64,000 nt of DNA from contig CM055273.1 in the NCBI GenBank assembly GCA_029237695.1, positions 55,479,968 through 55,543,967 of the forward strand. Reading direction: 5' to 3'. This stretch comes from Conchocele bisecta. Taxonomy: Eukaryota > Mollusca > Bivalvia > Lucinida > Thyasiridae. The position numbers and the translations under genes are program-made. This document shows, in pieces, positions 43,238 through 54,152 of the stretch; the stretch's first letter is position 1, and each line of letters opens with the position of its first letter. Below the pieces are notes generated by a model, which was given only the letters and a program-made list of their open reading frames with translations, did no database searches and had not been told where the DNA came from.

Positions 43238-43402
43238 ATGAGTTTACAGGGTGAAGTGGGTGAAATTCTCTCCCTAAATTGTCTGACTTCTCCCTATTTT
43301 GAGTTGAGGGAGAAGTTTTTCTCTATATAAAACAGAATTTTGGAAAAAATTGTCTATTTTCTAAGAGATTTAGTGAAAACTTCTCCCTAATTTGAAGGGC
43401 TA
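43238..43402. repeat. inverted TTCTCCCTAA repeat
   Basis: CAGGGTGAAGTGGGTGAAAT, TTCTCTCCCTAAATTG and GACTTCTCCCTA against ACTTCTCCCTAATTTGAAGG and CTTGAACCCTG. About 165 bases, helicase intron 6. Confidence 0.5.
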
Positions 43403-43464
43403 GCTTGAACCCTGAGATTATTCAATATGTTGCAAATATTGTTGACCGTTATCTGCTTTTGGTG

Positions 43465-43850
43465 AATTATCTGTGGTGGGTGGCAGGTGGGTGAACTCGA
43501 TGGGTAATTTAACGATCGGGATTCATCCTTACCGGAATTCCGACTGGATACCTGGTTTGGCCCTCACATACGTCTTTGGCATTTTGTATGTGACAGTTGA
43601 ATCAGGTTATACCCCATATGTGATTATTCGTAATCCTATTTTAGGGGAAGGGGCCAAGTGACTTTGGTGTGGTATAGACCTTTCACCAGGTCAGATTATT
43701 CTCATTTCAGGGCTAAATCTATTTTTTCTCGATGTAAATATTCCGCCCCCAATGCAGCAGGTGAAAACGGGATCGAACCCGTTTGCCCGGCCTTAAATGA
43801 CCTTAGCTGTTGATAGGCCATTAAACACCAATATACATACACATACTGTA
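43465..43850 (-). mobile_element. SINE-like repeat O, copy 1
   Basis: Minus strand reads GGGTTCGATCCCGTTTTC (a B-box-like T arm) after GGCCTATCAACAGCTAAGG, then CCAAAGTCACTTGGCCCC and GGAATTCCGG. Two further copies share this order. Confidence 0.6.
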
Positions 43851-43916
43851 ACCTGTGTGCAATCATGCAGCACTTCAGATAAGCTTTGTGTCTAAAGCGT
43901 ATTGTACCCTTTGATT

Positions 43917-44204
43917 ATATGAATGAATGGCCTTTTTGTGGAATTTATCTGGGTATAAACTTGGAAAAGTCGCGGGAATACTGGATAAAGGCCATTCATT
44001 CCTTATAATTCCAGCATTTCAAATAAATTCATGAAGAAAATGTGTTTATTTTCCGTTTTCTTAAGAATTATTTTAACTGCGCCTCACGGTTACGGAAAGT
44101 AGTTCGGCGTGGGAGTTTACTGGGATATAAATTTTGGACAGAGACTTGCTACGGGCCAATCAAATGTTAGGGAATTGTGTAAATATTTTTGTGCTGGAAT
44201 TATT
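43917..44204. mobile_element. PAL-C copy in helicase intron 6, second
   Basis: Opposite orientation to the copy at 42486; the stem is shortened (GCGGGAATACTGGATAAAGG). Confidence 0.75.
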
Positions 44205-44369
44205 TCAAATTAAATGCGTATTTTCTGTTTACAAAGGGATTATTGATATTCTTCATTATTAAATAGGGGATAAATGATTAAAAGAAATTTAAACATTCAC
44301 ATATTTGAGTATTATTACTTATTCACTTATTTATACTGTAATACAGCTTTTTGCAGCTCAACTAACTAT

Positions 44370-44525
44370 ATTTTCAACTTTATTACAGTATTTCCGCTAC
44401 CCAATTTGAAAATCAATGCATATTTTCACATTGCTGTCACAGCAATGTGAAAATATGCATTGATTTTCAAATTGAGTAGCGGAAATACTGTGAGTATTTT
44501 GTACTCCCACTTTTGATGATCCGTG
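44370..44525. repeat. perfect-stem inverted repeat in helicase intron 6
   Basis: TACCCAATTTGAAAATCAAT, GCATATTTTCACATTGCTGT are followed at once by ACAGCAATGTGAAAATATGC and the rest of the inverse. It belongs to a family with GTATTTTGTACTCCCACTTTTGAT also seen at 38740-39065 and 41770-42095. Confidence 0.65.
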
Positions 44526-44642
44526 CGTATTCAAACTGTTTCATTGTATATCAACTGCAATACTGAAGCATCCGTGCTGATATTCAATGAAACAGTTTCA
44601 CATTTGCATATTGAATGACGTTGTATGATTGTTTGTTTTCAG

Positions 44643-44696
44643 ATATCCCAGGATGCTTTTGACGATGAGTTTCTATCGGATACCAGTGTTCACTAG
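44643..44696 (+). CDS. DDX55: DDX55-like helicase, exon 7 (residues 577-593 and stop)
   Basis: Final 17 codons, ISQDAFDDEFLSDTSVH, then TAG. The upstream intron ends GTTTTCAG and joins in phase 0. The acidic ending resembles the short acidic C-terminus of DDX55. A longer reading frame overlaps here in another frame and is a shadow. Confidence 0.88.
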   Translation: MSQDAFDDEFLSDTSVH

Positions 44697-44783
44697 TCTA
44701 CAGTATGTGATATTCGGTGATAAGACTTGTAATATTTGTCTGGTGGTTCAGTCTCGGACAAATAGCGCTCATCTGAATAGAGT

Positions 44784-44789
44784 AATAAA
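44784..44789 (+). terminator. candidate polyadenylation signal of the helicase gene
   Basis: AATAAA 88 bases after the helicase stop codon, in an AT-rich 3' region. A T-rich stretch (CATTTTTTTTCC) follows about 40 bases downstream. It is the first canonical hexamer after the stop. Position and sequence only. Confidence 0.5.
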
Positions 44790-45035
44790 GAAAAGTGAAA
44801 CTAAATTGTATATATCTTGTGAACATTTTTTTTCCTCCAGATACGCCCCTGGGAAATTTCTGGGAGGCTCACTAATGAATTCGGGTTCCCCAGTTTCCAA
44901 CTTTCATACGATGCAGATTTATTCCCCTTTGCGTCTCACAGCCATTCTATTAATTGAAGCCAATTTGAAGTGATAAATGGAGCTCGATGAGAATGTTAGC
45001 CTTCTTACTCCACTGTCGTCTTCAATTGTGATTTA

Positions 45036-45233
45036 GGGATGGCTGGTTGCCTAGGGGTTAGAACACCTGACTTCCAATGCGGAGGTTGTGGGTTCAAATC
45101 TTGTATTGGGCATCAAACATACTTTCATCGTATTTTCCATCCTGCTGGTCTGTTGGATGAGACTTTAAACTGTGGTCCCTATATGACCTTATATGTTGGT
45201 GAGATGTTAAACCCTTTCACTTGTCAATTGTGA
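45036..45233 (+). mobile_element. tRNA-derived SINE, copy 1
   Basis: TGGTTGCCTAGGGGTTAGA (A-box-like) and GGTTCAAATCTTG (B box) spaced as in a tRNA-derived Pol III promoter. A body follows with GGTCTGTTGGATGAGACTTT and the end TTGGTGAGATGTTAAACCC. It is too degenerate at the acceptor stem to be a functional tRNA. Confidence 0.75.
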
Positions 45234-45803
45234 TTTGACTGCGATTGCTGTATACCAGGGCCCGGTTGCTCAAAACCTCTGTTAGCTTAACCGACCGTTA
45301 AATCCTTAACATTAACAGAGGCGTTGAGCAACTGGGCCCAGTTGAAGGTGTTAGATGAATAAGGGGGCTAACTCCCTGACCTGTGACACCAAAAAAAATG
45401 CCCATTACAAATATTCCATTGAATTATTTATAACATAGTACTGTACGAGACCAAGTGGGTGGGGTAATGGATTTTTTTAACAGGAATTTGTTTGTGTCAT
45501 AGGTCCAGTCTTCCACCTGTGATGCCAACGTGTTTATTACTGGATCAGGCTACCTAGATCTGTTCACAGAATAGTGTCTATGCTGTTGGTGAGCTGATGC
45601 CTCTGTCCTGATAGGAGACTGGAGAAATGGGGCTTATGGCCTTTGTGGCCAGCCTGTCTCCTGATTCATTAGCACGTTCATGTAGTCAAGAGTCACAGGT
45701 GATGGGAAAGATAATCTGATAGTCTCTCATTGTATTAATAATATACTATAATTTATATTTTCATGTGATGTTTTTCCGTCACCTGTGGCCAGAGTAAGGA
45801 TCA

Positions 45804-45972
45804 GGGGGCCGTTTCACTAAACTTGTAGGACTAAAATGTTTGTAAGTGCAAAATTAAGTAAATTCCACATTAACGTTTTCTTGTAAACAATTATTGGATT
45901 TACATTTATTGAGCATAGGCTGCATATGCAGCCTATGCTCAATAAATGTAAATCCATCAATTGAATTGAAAT
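45804..45972. mobile_element. PAL-A copy 4, truncated
   Basis: Left half and complete centre, then ends at CATCAATTGAATTG; the right third is missing. Confidence 0.8.
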
Positions 45973-46480
45973 TAAATTGACGCATATATGATCACTAGTG
46001 AATTGTTCAAATTTGAACAGACTAACTTCCCTATGCCCGATTTAGAGTTTTTTTCTTCACATATTGCTCGCTTTTCAGAACATCAGTGTCGATGTGATTA
46101 TTGCTAACGGGTGATCAATACCACCACGGATGGTCATTATTTGAGTGTCATATGGGTATTTGGGTGGTTTTTGTTGGTTTTGGGTATTTGACATAGTTTT
46201 GTGCAACTATGCACAAACATTACATATGACAAAAATGGCCAATTATCTACACATTCACCGTTCCAATATTTCGGGCCCCTTATTGTCAAAACGCCGTACT
46301 TGTACGTGTAATTGCGGGAGGTAATGTAAATTGTATGTTGGTAACAATGCACCCTAACCACTCCAGAGATATCGAAATAACACGACATATGAACATAGCT
46401 TCAAGAACTTGTGATCAATACATATTTAAACTACAATAGATATAGCCTTACTGTTGTTGTGGTCCGAGAATATAGTTTAC
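45973..46480. other. intergenic, nothing recognised
   Basis: AT-rich; an 83-codon minus-strand frame at 46137-46388 has no recognised feature. Confidence 0.35.
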
Positions 46481-47010
46481 TTAAAGGTACATTCCCACGT
46501 GCCAGGTTATAATATAGGGAGGCATATTTTTTTCGTCCATATATTAGATATAATATTTTTCGGGCAAAATGAACAGTCATGAACCATTTTCGGACGATAT
46601 CATTGGCATTTTTATACTTCGTATATCAAACATGAATTTTCACACTGATATCAGGGGCGATAACCGTGTTTCTGTAAAATGTTAACTGACATTACTATTT
46701 TTTCTCTGTAATTACTTTTTGATGTGCAATGATCATACTTAATGATATTAATCTGTCGAAAATATAATTTTTTCAGGTGATTCATTTAATTAGTATAAAT
46801 AATTAAAAAACACCATGCCTCATTTGCACATGACAATAGCCTGATACCACCGCGCGCGTCACTATCGGTAAAATAAATATTGCTAAATGATTATATCTGT
46901 ATAGAGGTCACCCGTAATTTTTAGAACTGGTGGAATAGTGACACAATTATGCACTTATTTAATTCCTATAAAAAACATTTTGTGCCTACTGCATGGTCAT
47001 GTACCTTTAA
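46481..47010. mobile_element. PAL-H copy 2
   Basis: Complete, about 530 bases, TTAAAGGTACATTCCCACG to CATGGTCATGTACCTTTAA, containing both the GATAACCGTGTTTC and CACCGCGCGCGTCACTATC marks. Confidence 0.8.
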
Positions 47011-47558
47011 TCTCGGTTATAATGAGGACAGCCCAAGTATTACTTGCTTCAAACTAGGCCGATAAGGTTCAACATACGTCACCTACATGTAATTTGTAAA
47101 AAAAATATCCCATTAATCTCTATTTTCGTCAACAGTTGCTGTGTGTGCCCACTGTCACGTAACTCGCATCACGTGTGCTGTAGTGTGTGGCTAGAACAAT
47201 TAGCTGAGAAATGACCAATCAGATGAATAGTACCAAATAATCCGCTCAATCCTATGACAGACAGTTAAACTGTATTACAGCCAATCAGCAAATGGAACCA
47301 CGACTGCGTATTGTATTGGAGAATGGACCTTAAGGAGTTTGCGCCCAGCGCCGACCCTGATCAGCCTGCGCATCATCCGCGCAGTCTGATCAGGGTCTGC
47401 ACTGTTCGCCATGCGTCCGTCAAATATTGATGCTGCTCCTGCATAATGTTCTTAATAAACATACGTCATCTAAGTGAGTGAGTAATCAGTATCTACACCG
47501 AGTGCTATGATACTTGTTCTCCGGTCCTTATTTTAATGTGTGGCCCAAGTAGGGTAGG

Positions 47559-47843
47559 TCAATCTGACACGGTTGGTTGTAAGTAACGTCCAGTGCAAAC
47601 GCGAATAACTTTTATCAGGGCATACACCATTCGTTCCACCAAGACAACACTTATTATGTATCGATGAGACGGTGCACTTGCATCGTCAACAGAGTAACCG
47701 TGTATAAACTGACCATTACGTGGAGTGGGTACTTCTATAAACGTGAAGTTAAGTGCGCCCAAGACTCGTTTGTCCACAACATGGTTTTGTAGGTCATTCA
47801 TGGTGTCGGCTTGTGTCACCGAGCTGTACCAGTTTGTAGACCT
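47559..47843 (-). CDS. unrecognised possible terminal exon
   Basis: Open minus-strand frame of about 95 codons. It includes DKRVLGALNFTFIEVPTPR, NGQFIHGYSVDDASAPSHR and VERMVYALIKVIRVCTGRY, ends QPTVSD, then TGA. Composition is balanced and not low-complexity, unlike the repeats around it. An in-frame Met lies 14 codons after the first readable codon. Its 5' side is cut by a PAL-B transposon (47844-48234), so upstream coding sequence is lost or displaced. No family is recognised; it could be a last exon, a captured fragment or chance. Confidence 0.3.
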   Translation of the reverse strand, partial: RSTNWYSSVTQADTMNDLQNHVVDKRVLGALNFTFIEVPTPRNGQFIHGYSVDDASAPSHRYIISVVLVERMVYALIKVIRVCTGRYLQPTVSD

Positions 47844-48234
47844 CAGCGCTCAAGATAAGCTGCGTATTTGTGTAAATACCCAATTAAAATTGCCAAAAAC
47901 CCAATTAAAGTAGCGAGTATCAAAAAGCAATAACATATTTGTGGTACCTTTATCATGCTACATAAAACAATAAACAGACCACAAATATAGCATATTTTTC
48001 TTATTTTCCATGAAAACACATCTTGGTATTTCATGAGAATTGTCTCCAAGACAATTCCAATGAAATGCCAAGACATGTTTTCATTTCGAAGCAAACTATT
48101 CAATAATTGCTGTCTGTTGATGTGTAAACAGTAGTGTGATTTTATTTTACCCAATTAAAATTTTGAAATACCCAATTGCTTCAGATATGATGGAGTGAAA
48201 ATACTCAATTACTAATTCCTTATCTGGAGCCGTG
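47844..48234. mobile_element. PAL-B copy 4
   Basis: Complete. Flanks AGACCT and AGGCCT, one mismatch. It cuts the 5' side of the unrecognised open frame at 47559-47843. Confidence 0.8.
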
Positions 48235-48307
48235 AGGCCTATACAAGTTCACATACACTGGATTCTGGCATTGTCCGCATATGCATGTTGTACTGACAGT
48301 GAATCCA

Positions 48308-48785
48308 TCCTTTTCGGGATTCACATGGGGGGGGGGGGTGGTCGGGCGAATGAGACGGTGTAAATTAACGGTATGGGTTCCTCCTTATAGGAATCACGAT
48401 TTGCCTGGTTTGGCCCTCAGGTACATTTTTATCTTTGGCTCTTTTGTTTCATGGGAGTTGAATTGGGTTATTGCCCATTATAAAAGTAGTAAGATTAGTA
48501 CTGATCCTACTACTTTTGGGAGGGGCCAAGTGATTCTGGTGTGGCGAGGACCTGGCATCAAATCAGGATTATTCAGATTTCAGGGCTGAATATATAGTTT
48601 TGTTATTGTAAATATTCAGTTCTGAGTTTGGGATTTTCCCCCCATTTGTACATGTACTTGACCATGTACATGTACTTGTACAGGTAATATATGGGATTTA
48701 GTACTAAACCCATTGACCCGGCCTTAAATGACCTTAGCTGTTGATAGGCCGTTAAACCCCAGCAAACAAACAAACAAACAAACAC
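48308..48785 (-). mobile_element. SINE-like repeat O, copy 2
   Basis: Contains GGCCAAGTGATTCTGGTGTG, GGCCTTAAATGACCTTAGCT and GTTAAACCCCAGCAAACAAA on the plus strand. The B-box-like part has decayed to GGATTTAGTACTAAACCC. A poly-G tract follows at 48787-48832. Confidence 0.6.
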
Positions 48786-48864
48786 ATGGGGGATGGGGGG
48801 GGGGGGGTGGGGGGGGGGGGGGGGCGGGCGGAATTTAATATTGAATACCTGGTACTGTACCTCC

Positions 48865-49097
48865 GGGGGCCGTTTCACTAAACGTTGTCCACTAAAATGT
48901 TCGTAAGTGCAAAATGATTATAGTCTGTAATTTTCACATTAATAATGTTTTCTTGAAAACAATTATTGGATTTACATTTATTGAGCTCAATAAATGCGAG
49001 CTCAATAAATGTAAATCCACCAATTGAAATTTCCAGACGATCTTACATTTGCACTTACGAACATTTTAGTCTTACGAAGTTTAGTGAAACGGGCCCC
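48865..49097. mobile_element. PAL-A copy 5
   Basis: Both ends present; the centre has lost the GCATAGGCTGC part and reads TTGAGCTCAATAAATGCGAG, a secondary deletion or rearrangement at the palindrome tip. Confidence 0.85.
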
Positions 49098-49127
49098 AGA
49101 AGACGCAGAGCTTTATGATATCAGTTC

Positions 49128-49330
49128 ATTGTGGCTGTGACTAGAGAAGAAGGGGGCATATGCTTTTTTTGCTATCAGTGTAGCTCCAGTGTCTGATCAG
49201 GATCTGCCATGTTTCTAACCAGCAAGTACATGTAGATGATATCGGTATCGGACTACAGGGGTGCTATTGTATCAGGTGCTACACGGGCCATAAATCCCAT
49301 AAGCCCATTGTCCCCAGTCGCAGTCACACA
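49128..49330. mobile_element. PAL-J copy
   Basis: Left GTGGCTGTGACTAGAGAAG, right ATTGTCCCCAGTCGCAGTCAC, with GTATCAGGTGCTACACGGG before the right end. Confidence 0.65.
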
Positions 49331-49587
49331 TCACTCGTTTTACTCTAGTACCGTTGTTGTCGCGCCAGTTTGCGGACAACGCGATATAGTCGGCACATTG
49401 GCGTACGTACGTCCGGTTGAAGTGTTTAGTTAAAGCTTTTGGTTGACGTTTTTCGGCATACTATCAAAACCTCGGTATCATTATCCATACTGTCATTCTA
49501 CGCCCCACCCGTGCGGCCCCTGTGCCCAAAGTCAAATGTCAAAGTCAAATTACTTTGAAATTTATCTTAATTGTACGCCCCTCCCCC

Positions 49588-50112
49588 GCATACAAAATAT
49601 GTCGAGGGGTATATAGTTTTCGTAATTCCGTCCTTTCTTCCGTCCGTTTGTCTGTCCGTCGTCCGCTTTAAAGTTTTTGGGTACCCAATATCTCTGTAAC
49701 GGTATAAGTCGGATTGACCTCAAACTTCATACACTTCCTTAACATCATCCATATTTTCATTCCAATCCACATTCATGCGGCCTTCATGTCCAAGTTCAAG
49801 GTCAAATTGCATAGAAAGATTTGCGTTAAAGTTTTCGGGTGCCCATTATTTCTGTAACGGTAAGCATGGTAAGTCGGATTGACTTTAAACTTCATATACT
49901 TCTTATCATCATCCATATTTTCATTCCATACCACACCCATGCAGCTATAATGTTCAAGTTCAAGGTCAAATAACTTCAGGTTAAAGTATATATCTCTGAA
50001 ACCGCTTCGCCAATTCACTCGAAATTTCACATGTGTGTTTATCATCATCCATATGTTCATTCTATGCCCAACCCGTGCTGCCCATGTGCACAATGTCGAA
50101 TTACTTTGAAAT
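49588..50112. repeat. repeat with internal units of about 160 bases
   Basis: TCTGTAACGGTATAAGTCGG, TTGACCTCAAACTTCATACA and CATCATCCATATTTTCATTC recur about three to four times after a GTCCGTCCGTTTGTCTGTCC stretch. The layout resembles E-1 and E-2, but matching ends were not found. Confidence 0.65.
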
Positions 50113-50569
50113 TTACGTTAAATATATTTTGGATCATCATGCATATTTTCATTATATGGCCAACCCGAGCGCCCCCTGTGCCCAATGTCGAGTTACTTTG
50201 AATGTTATTGCATTAACAACCTTTTTTGTACGATCAAATGCCTCGGCGGGCACAACATGCGGGCCACTGCCATCTAGTACCTTGATATTGCTGTTGAAAA
50301 ACTTCCCCTGCAAGTAACGAACACTTTTACATGAATTTCACATTTCATGTATTGTAACACCGTATTTCATTGATACTGGTTTTGAAGAAAAAAAATGTCT
50401 TTGTAAATTACGTCGAAATGATGGCTGCAACTTAAGAGCACAATTATGGCTGTGACTAGAGAAAATGGGGCTAAAGTATATATGACCATGAAACCACATT
50501 TCTCCTGTCACAGCTACATTTGTCATTGACAAGAGGGAAGACTGAACTGTGTTTCTAGACCATGTTACA

Positions 50570-50705
50570 GTGGGGTCGGCGTGTAAGTGCACACACGAAC
50601 GAACACGACAGGTTGGTTCCAGCGTGTAAGTGCACACACGAACGAACACGACAGGTTGGTTCCAGCGTGTAAGTGCACACACGAACGAACACGACAGGTT
50701 GGTTC
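50570..50705. repeat. 48-base tandem repeat, three copies
   Basis: Unit contains GCGTGTAAGTGCACACACGA, then ACGAACACGACAGGTTGGTT. The copies are identical, so the expansion is recent. Confidence 0.88.
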
Positions 50706-50910
50706 GCTACCCACCCAAAGTGTATGTTGTTACCACTCAGTTGAACCGAGACGGTTCAACTGAGTGGTAACAACATGCACTTTTGATGCGAAATGAGAAC
50801 AAATGCAGAAACATATTTACATTTTGTTTATACATGAAATACAGTGGGGTCAGCGTTCCAACCTGTTGTGTTCGTTCGCGTGTGCACTTACACGCTGACC
50901 CCACTGTACA
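50700..50910. mobile_element. PAL-P copy 1: CTCAGTTGAACC palindrome
   Basis: GTTGTTACCACTCAGTTGAA and its inverse around CCGAGACGG, with CAGTGGGGTCAGCGTTCC and CACGCTGACCCCACTGTA arms. It serves as the empty site for E-3a. Confidence 0.75.
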
Positions 50911-51167
50911 TTTGTCATTGACAAGAGGGAAGACTGAACTGTGTTTCCAGACCAGGTTAAGTTCACTATGATATTAGTCTGCGATAGTTGGTCCCCTTGA
51001 AGGCAACTGTCCTATTAGGAATAATTTAAGGAGCTGACATTTTAATCTTGTAATTGAAAATGTCTTAGCTAGCCTCAGTCGTTCAGTATTCATGCAACAT
51101 TGATCAGTAAGTTTTCCGTCTTGATATAGCTATTCAGTACGGAGCCACGCAGCGGACATTGATTTTT

Positions 51168-51275
51168 ATGCCACCGGGTTTCGAAGAAACGGGTGGCATA
51201 TAGTGTTTGGACTGTCCGACACAGTTTCTCAAATATGCTGCAGGTGGCATCCGCGTTCGACAGACGCATTTCTTG
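51168..51275. mobile_element. E-3b: small ATGCCACCGGG element in FB-2b
   Basis: Same ends as E-3a, with an internal deletion of about 35 bases that removes GTCCGTCCGTC. It sits in the poly-T after the FB-2b terminal repeat. Confidence 0.8.
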
Positions 51276-51279
51276 TTTT

Positions 51280-53057
51280 TATTAATTCGTTCCCACGAAA
51301 TAACAATTCGTTCCCTCAATTTAGCAATTCGTTCCCAAGATATAACACGTTCCCTCGAATTAACAATTCGTTCCTACGAAATTACAATTCGTTCCCACGA
51401 AATGACAATTCGTTCCATCAATTTAACAATTCGTTATAACAACGTTCTTCGAAATTAACAATTCGTTCGAAATTAACAACGTCCCACGATGTTAACAATT
51501 CGTTCCATTCAATTAACAATTCGTTCCCATAATAACACGTTCCCTCGATCAATTCGTTTCTACGAAATTAACAATTCGTTCCCACGAAATGGACAATTCG
51601 TTTCATCAATTTACAATTGTTCCCTAGAATTAATAATTCGTTCCCCACGTTCCCACATATAACAATTCGTTTCCATTAATCGTTCCCTCAAATTTAACAA
51701 TTCGTTTCCTCAATTAAACAATTCGTACCACGAAATGACATTTTCGTTCCCGTCAATTTAACATTTCGTTCCACGATATAAACAATTTTCGTTTCCCACT
51801 AATTAACACGTTCCCTCGAATTAACAATTCGTTTCTTTACGAAATTACAATTCCCGTTCCACGAAATTTGAACAATTGTTCCAGCAATTTAACATTTCCG
51901 TTCCCTAGGAATTAATAATTCGTTTTTTCCCCCCCCCACCGAATTTAACAATTGTTTCCACAAATTAACAAATTCGTTTCCCTTCAATTTAACCATTTCG
52001 TTTCCTCAAATTAACAATTCGTACCCACGAAATGACAATTCGTTTCCCGTCAATTTAACATTTCGTTCCCACGATATAAAACTAATTCGTTCCCACTTAA
52101 TTAAAACACGTTCCCTCGAAATTAACAATTCGTTTCCTACCGAAAATTACAAAAATTCGTTCCCACGAAATGACAATTCGTTCCAATCAATTTAAACCAA
52201 TTCGTTCCCCTAGAATTAATAATTCGTTCCACGATATAACAATTCGTTTCCAACAAATAAATTAACAATTTCGTTCCTCAATTTAACAATTCGTATTCCT
52301 TTCCAAAAAATAAAATTTAACAATTTCGTACCCACGAAATTGACAATTTCGTTCCCGTCAATTTAAGATTTCGTTCCCACGATATAACAATTCGTTTCCC
52401 ACCTAATTAACACGTTCCCGTCGAATTAACAATTCGTTTCTACGAAATTACAATTCGTTCCCACGAAATGACAATTCGTTCCATCAATTTAACAATTCGT
52501 TCCCTAGAATTAATAATTCGTTCCCACGATATAACAATTCGTTTCCACAAATTAACAATTCGTTCCCTCAATTTAACAATTCGTTTCCTCAAATTAACAA
52601 TTCGTACCCACGAAATGACAATTCGTTCCCGTCAATTTAACATTTCGTTCCCACGATATAACAATTCGTTCCCACTAATTAACACGTTCCCTCGAATTAA
52701 CAATTCGTTCCTACGAAATTACAATTCGTTCCCACGAAATGACAATTCGTTCCATCAATTTAACAATTCGTTCCCTAGAATTAATAATTCGTTCCCACGA
52801 TATAACAATTCGTTTCCACAAATTAACAATTCGTTCCCTCAATTTAACAATTCGTTTCCTCAAATTAACAATTCGTACCCACGAAATGACAATTCGTTCC
52901 CGTCAATTTAACATTTCGTTCCCACGATATAACAATTCGTTCCCACGAATTAACAATTCGTTCCGACGATATAATAACTCGTTCCCACGCATGGGAACGA
53001 ATTTTATTTCGTTGGAACGAATTATTAAATTGAGGGAACGAATTGTTATTTCGTGGG
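51280..53057. repeat. 1.8-kb TTCGTTCCC minisatellite
   Basis: About 85 units of roughly 20-21 bases based on AACAATTCGTTCCCACGAAAT. Three longer higher-order blocks of near-identical sequence stand out (for example 52440-52740 and 52730-53000). The array reverses near 52990 at TTCCCACGCATGGGAACG, as in FB-2a. Units between 51440 and 52440 carry many indels, possibly sequencing or assembly noise. Confidence 0.9.
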
Positions 53058-53365
53058 TATCATATTTCATAAATATTGCACAGTATACTTATCTAGCACA
53101 GTATACTTTGAGGGAGTAATCATTTATTTTACCAAAATGCATTATTTCATATAGAACTAACCACTGCATATATTTGATGATTAAAAGTATGCAGAATTAT
53201 CATACTGAATGTATTACATTATCACAGCCAAAATGGCTGTGATAATGTAATAAATTCATATAATAAAATTAATATATTTATCCTTAAATTGAAAATTTCT
53301 CCCTCAAATTATACTTTGCCTGTATATAAACAAGTATCCTTTGCAATATTGGTGAAATGGGCTAC
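53058..53365. mobile_element. PAL-D copy 6
   Basis: Complete; follows the end of the FB-2b minisatellite directly. Confidence 0.82.
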
Positions 53366-53487
53366 TGGTAGTACGTACAATGAACATGTACATGCCTTGC
53401 CGCATCGTTGTTTTTCGGCGATAATTATTTCGACAACGAACAGGAATATCTTTCGTAGTCTGGGAAGCAGAAGTTTTATTCCATATT

Positions 53488-53672
53488 GATGATAGGGATG
53501 GGTGTACACGTGACTTCAAATCCGGAGGTTGTGTGTTCCAGCCTCGCATAGGGCATCAAAACGTACTTTCATAGTATTTACATCCACTGGTCTGTCGGAT
53601 GATATTAAACTGTAGTCTCGTCTCTATATGACCCTAGCTGTTGGTGGGACGTTAAACCCTTTCACTTTCCAC
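53488..53672 (+). mobile_element. tRNA-derived SINE, copy 2
   Basis: Shares ATCCGGAGGTTGTGTGTTCC, CTTTCATAGTATTTACATCC, GGTCTGTCGGATGA and GGTGGGACGTTAAACCCTTT with copy 1. The A box is damaged. Confidence 0.7.
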
Positions 53673-53762
53673 TTCGCCATATTGATGACACGTGGGTGTG
53701 CATGTATAACCTAAAGTCGCCCTGCGTTATAGCCGTGTCATAAGAATACAGTTCACATTACA

Positions 53763-54152
53763 TGTATAGTGGTGTCGGCGTGTAAGTGAACGAACACCAC
53801 ATGTTGGTTCGCTACCCACCCAAAGTGTATGTTGTTACCGCTCAGTTGAACCGTCTCGCCGAGACGGTTCAACTGAGTGGTAACAACATGCACTTTTGAT
53901 GCAAAATGCAGAAAAATATTTACATTTTTTTATGCCACCGGGTTTCGAAGAAACGGGTGGCATATAGTGTTTGGACCGTCTGTCCGTCCGTCACACTTTT
54001 CGGTTAACCAATTTCTCACAGTTTCTCAAATATGCTGCAGGTGGCATCCGCGTTCGACAGACGCATTTCTTGTTTATACATGAAATACAGTGGATTCAGC
54101 GTTCCAACCTGTCGTGTTCGTTCGTGTGTGCACTTACACGCTGACCCCACTG
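53763..54152. mobile_element. PAL-P copy 2, containing E-3a
   Basis: Same palindrome (GAACCGTCTCGCCGAGACGG at the centre) and the same end CTTACACGCTGACCCCACTG, with E-3a inserted after TTTACATTTT. Confidence 0.78.
53932..54072. mobile_element. E-3a: small ATGCCACCGGG element
   Basis: Starts ATGCCACCGGGTTTCGAAG, has a GTCCGTCCGTC stretch, and ends GACGCATTTCTTG. The related PAL-P copy at 50700-50910 lacks it and reads TTTACATTTTGTTTATACAT straight through, an empty site that fixes the boundaries to within the T run. Confidence 0.8.

Larger units (their letters stand above)
51138..53057. mobile_element. FB-2b: TACGGAGCC element, 3' end lost
   Basis: Left end TACGGAGCCACGCAGCGGAC at 51138. 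A small element (E-3b) sits in its poly-T at 51168-51275. The minisatellite then fills the rest to 53057, where a PAL-D copy begins. No right terminal repeat is found, so the element is truncated. Confidence 0.7.

Noticed and set aside
43755..43790. tRNA T arm at GGATCGAACCCG
   Set aside because: Only the T-arm-like part exists; it lies in a dispersed repeat with two other copies.
45036..45110. Functional tRNA gene
   Set aside because: A- and B-box-like motifs are present but the acceptor stem does not pair and the segment is joined to a SINE body found again at 53488.
50338..50682. 114-codon minus frame with three RVCTYTLEPTC repeats
   Set aside because: Direct translation of the three identical 48-base tandem units, which are divisible by three.
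52468..53119. Two frames of 126-147 codons with repeated IRSLNLT/NNSFP motifs
   Set aside because: They follow the 20-21-base TTCGTTCCC satellite; unit length multiples keep the frame open by chance.
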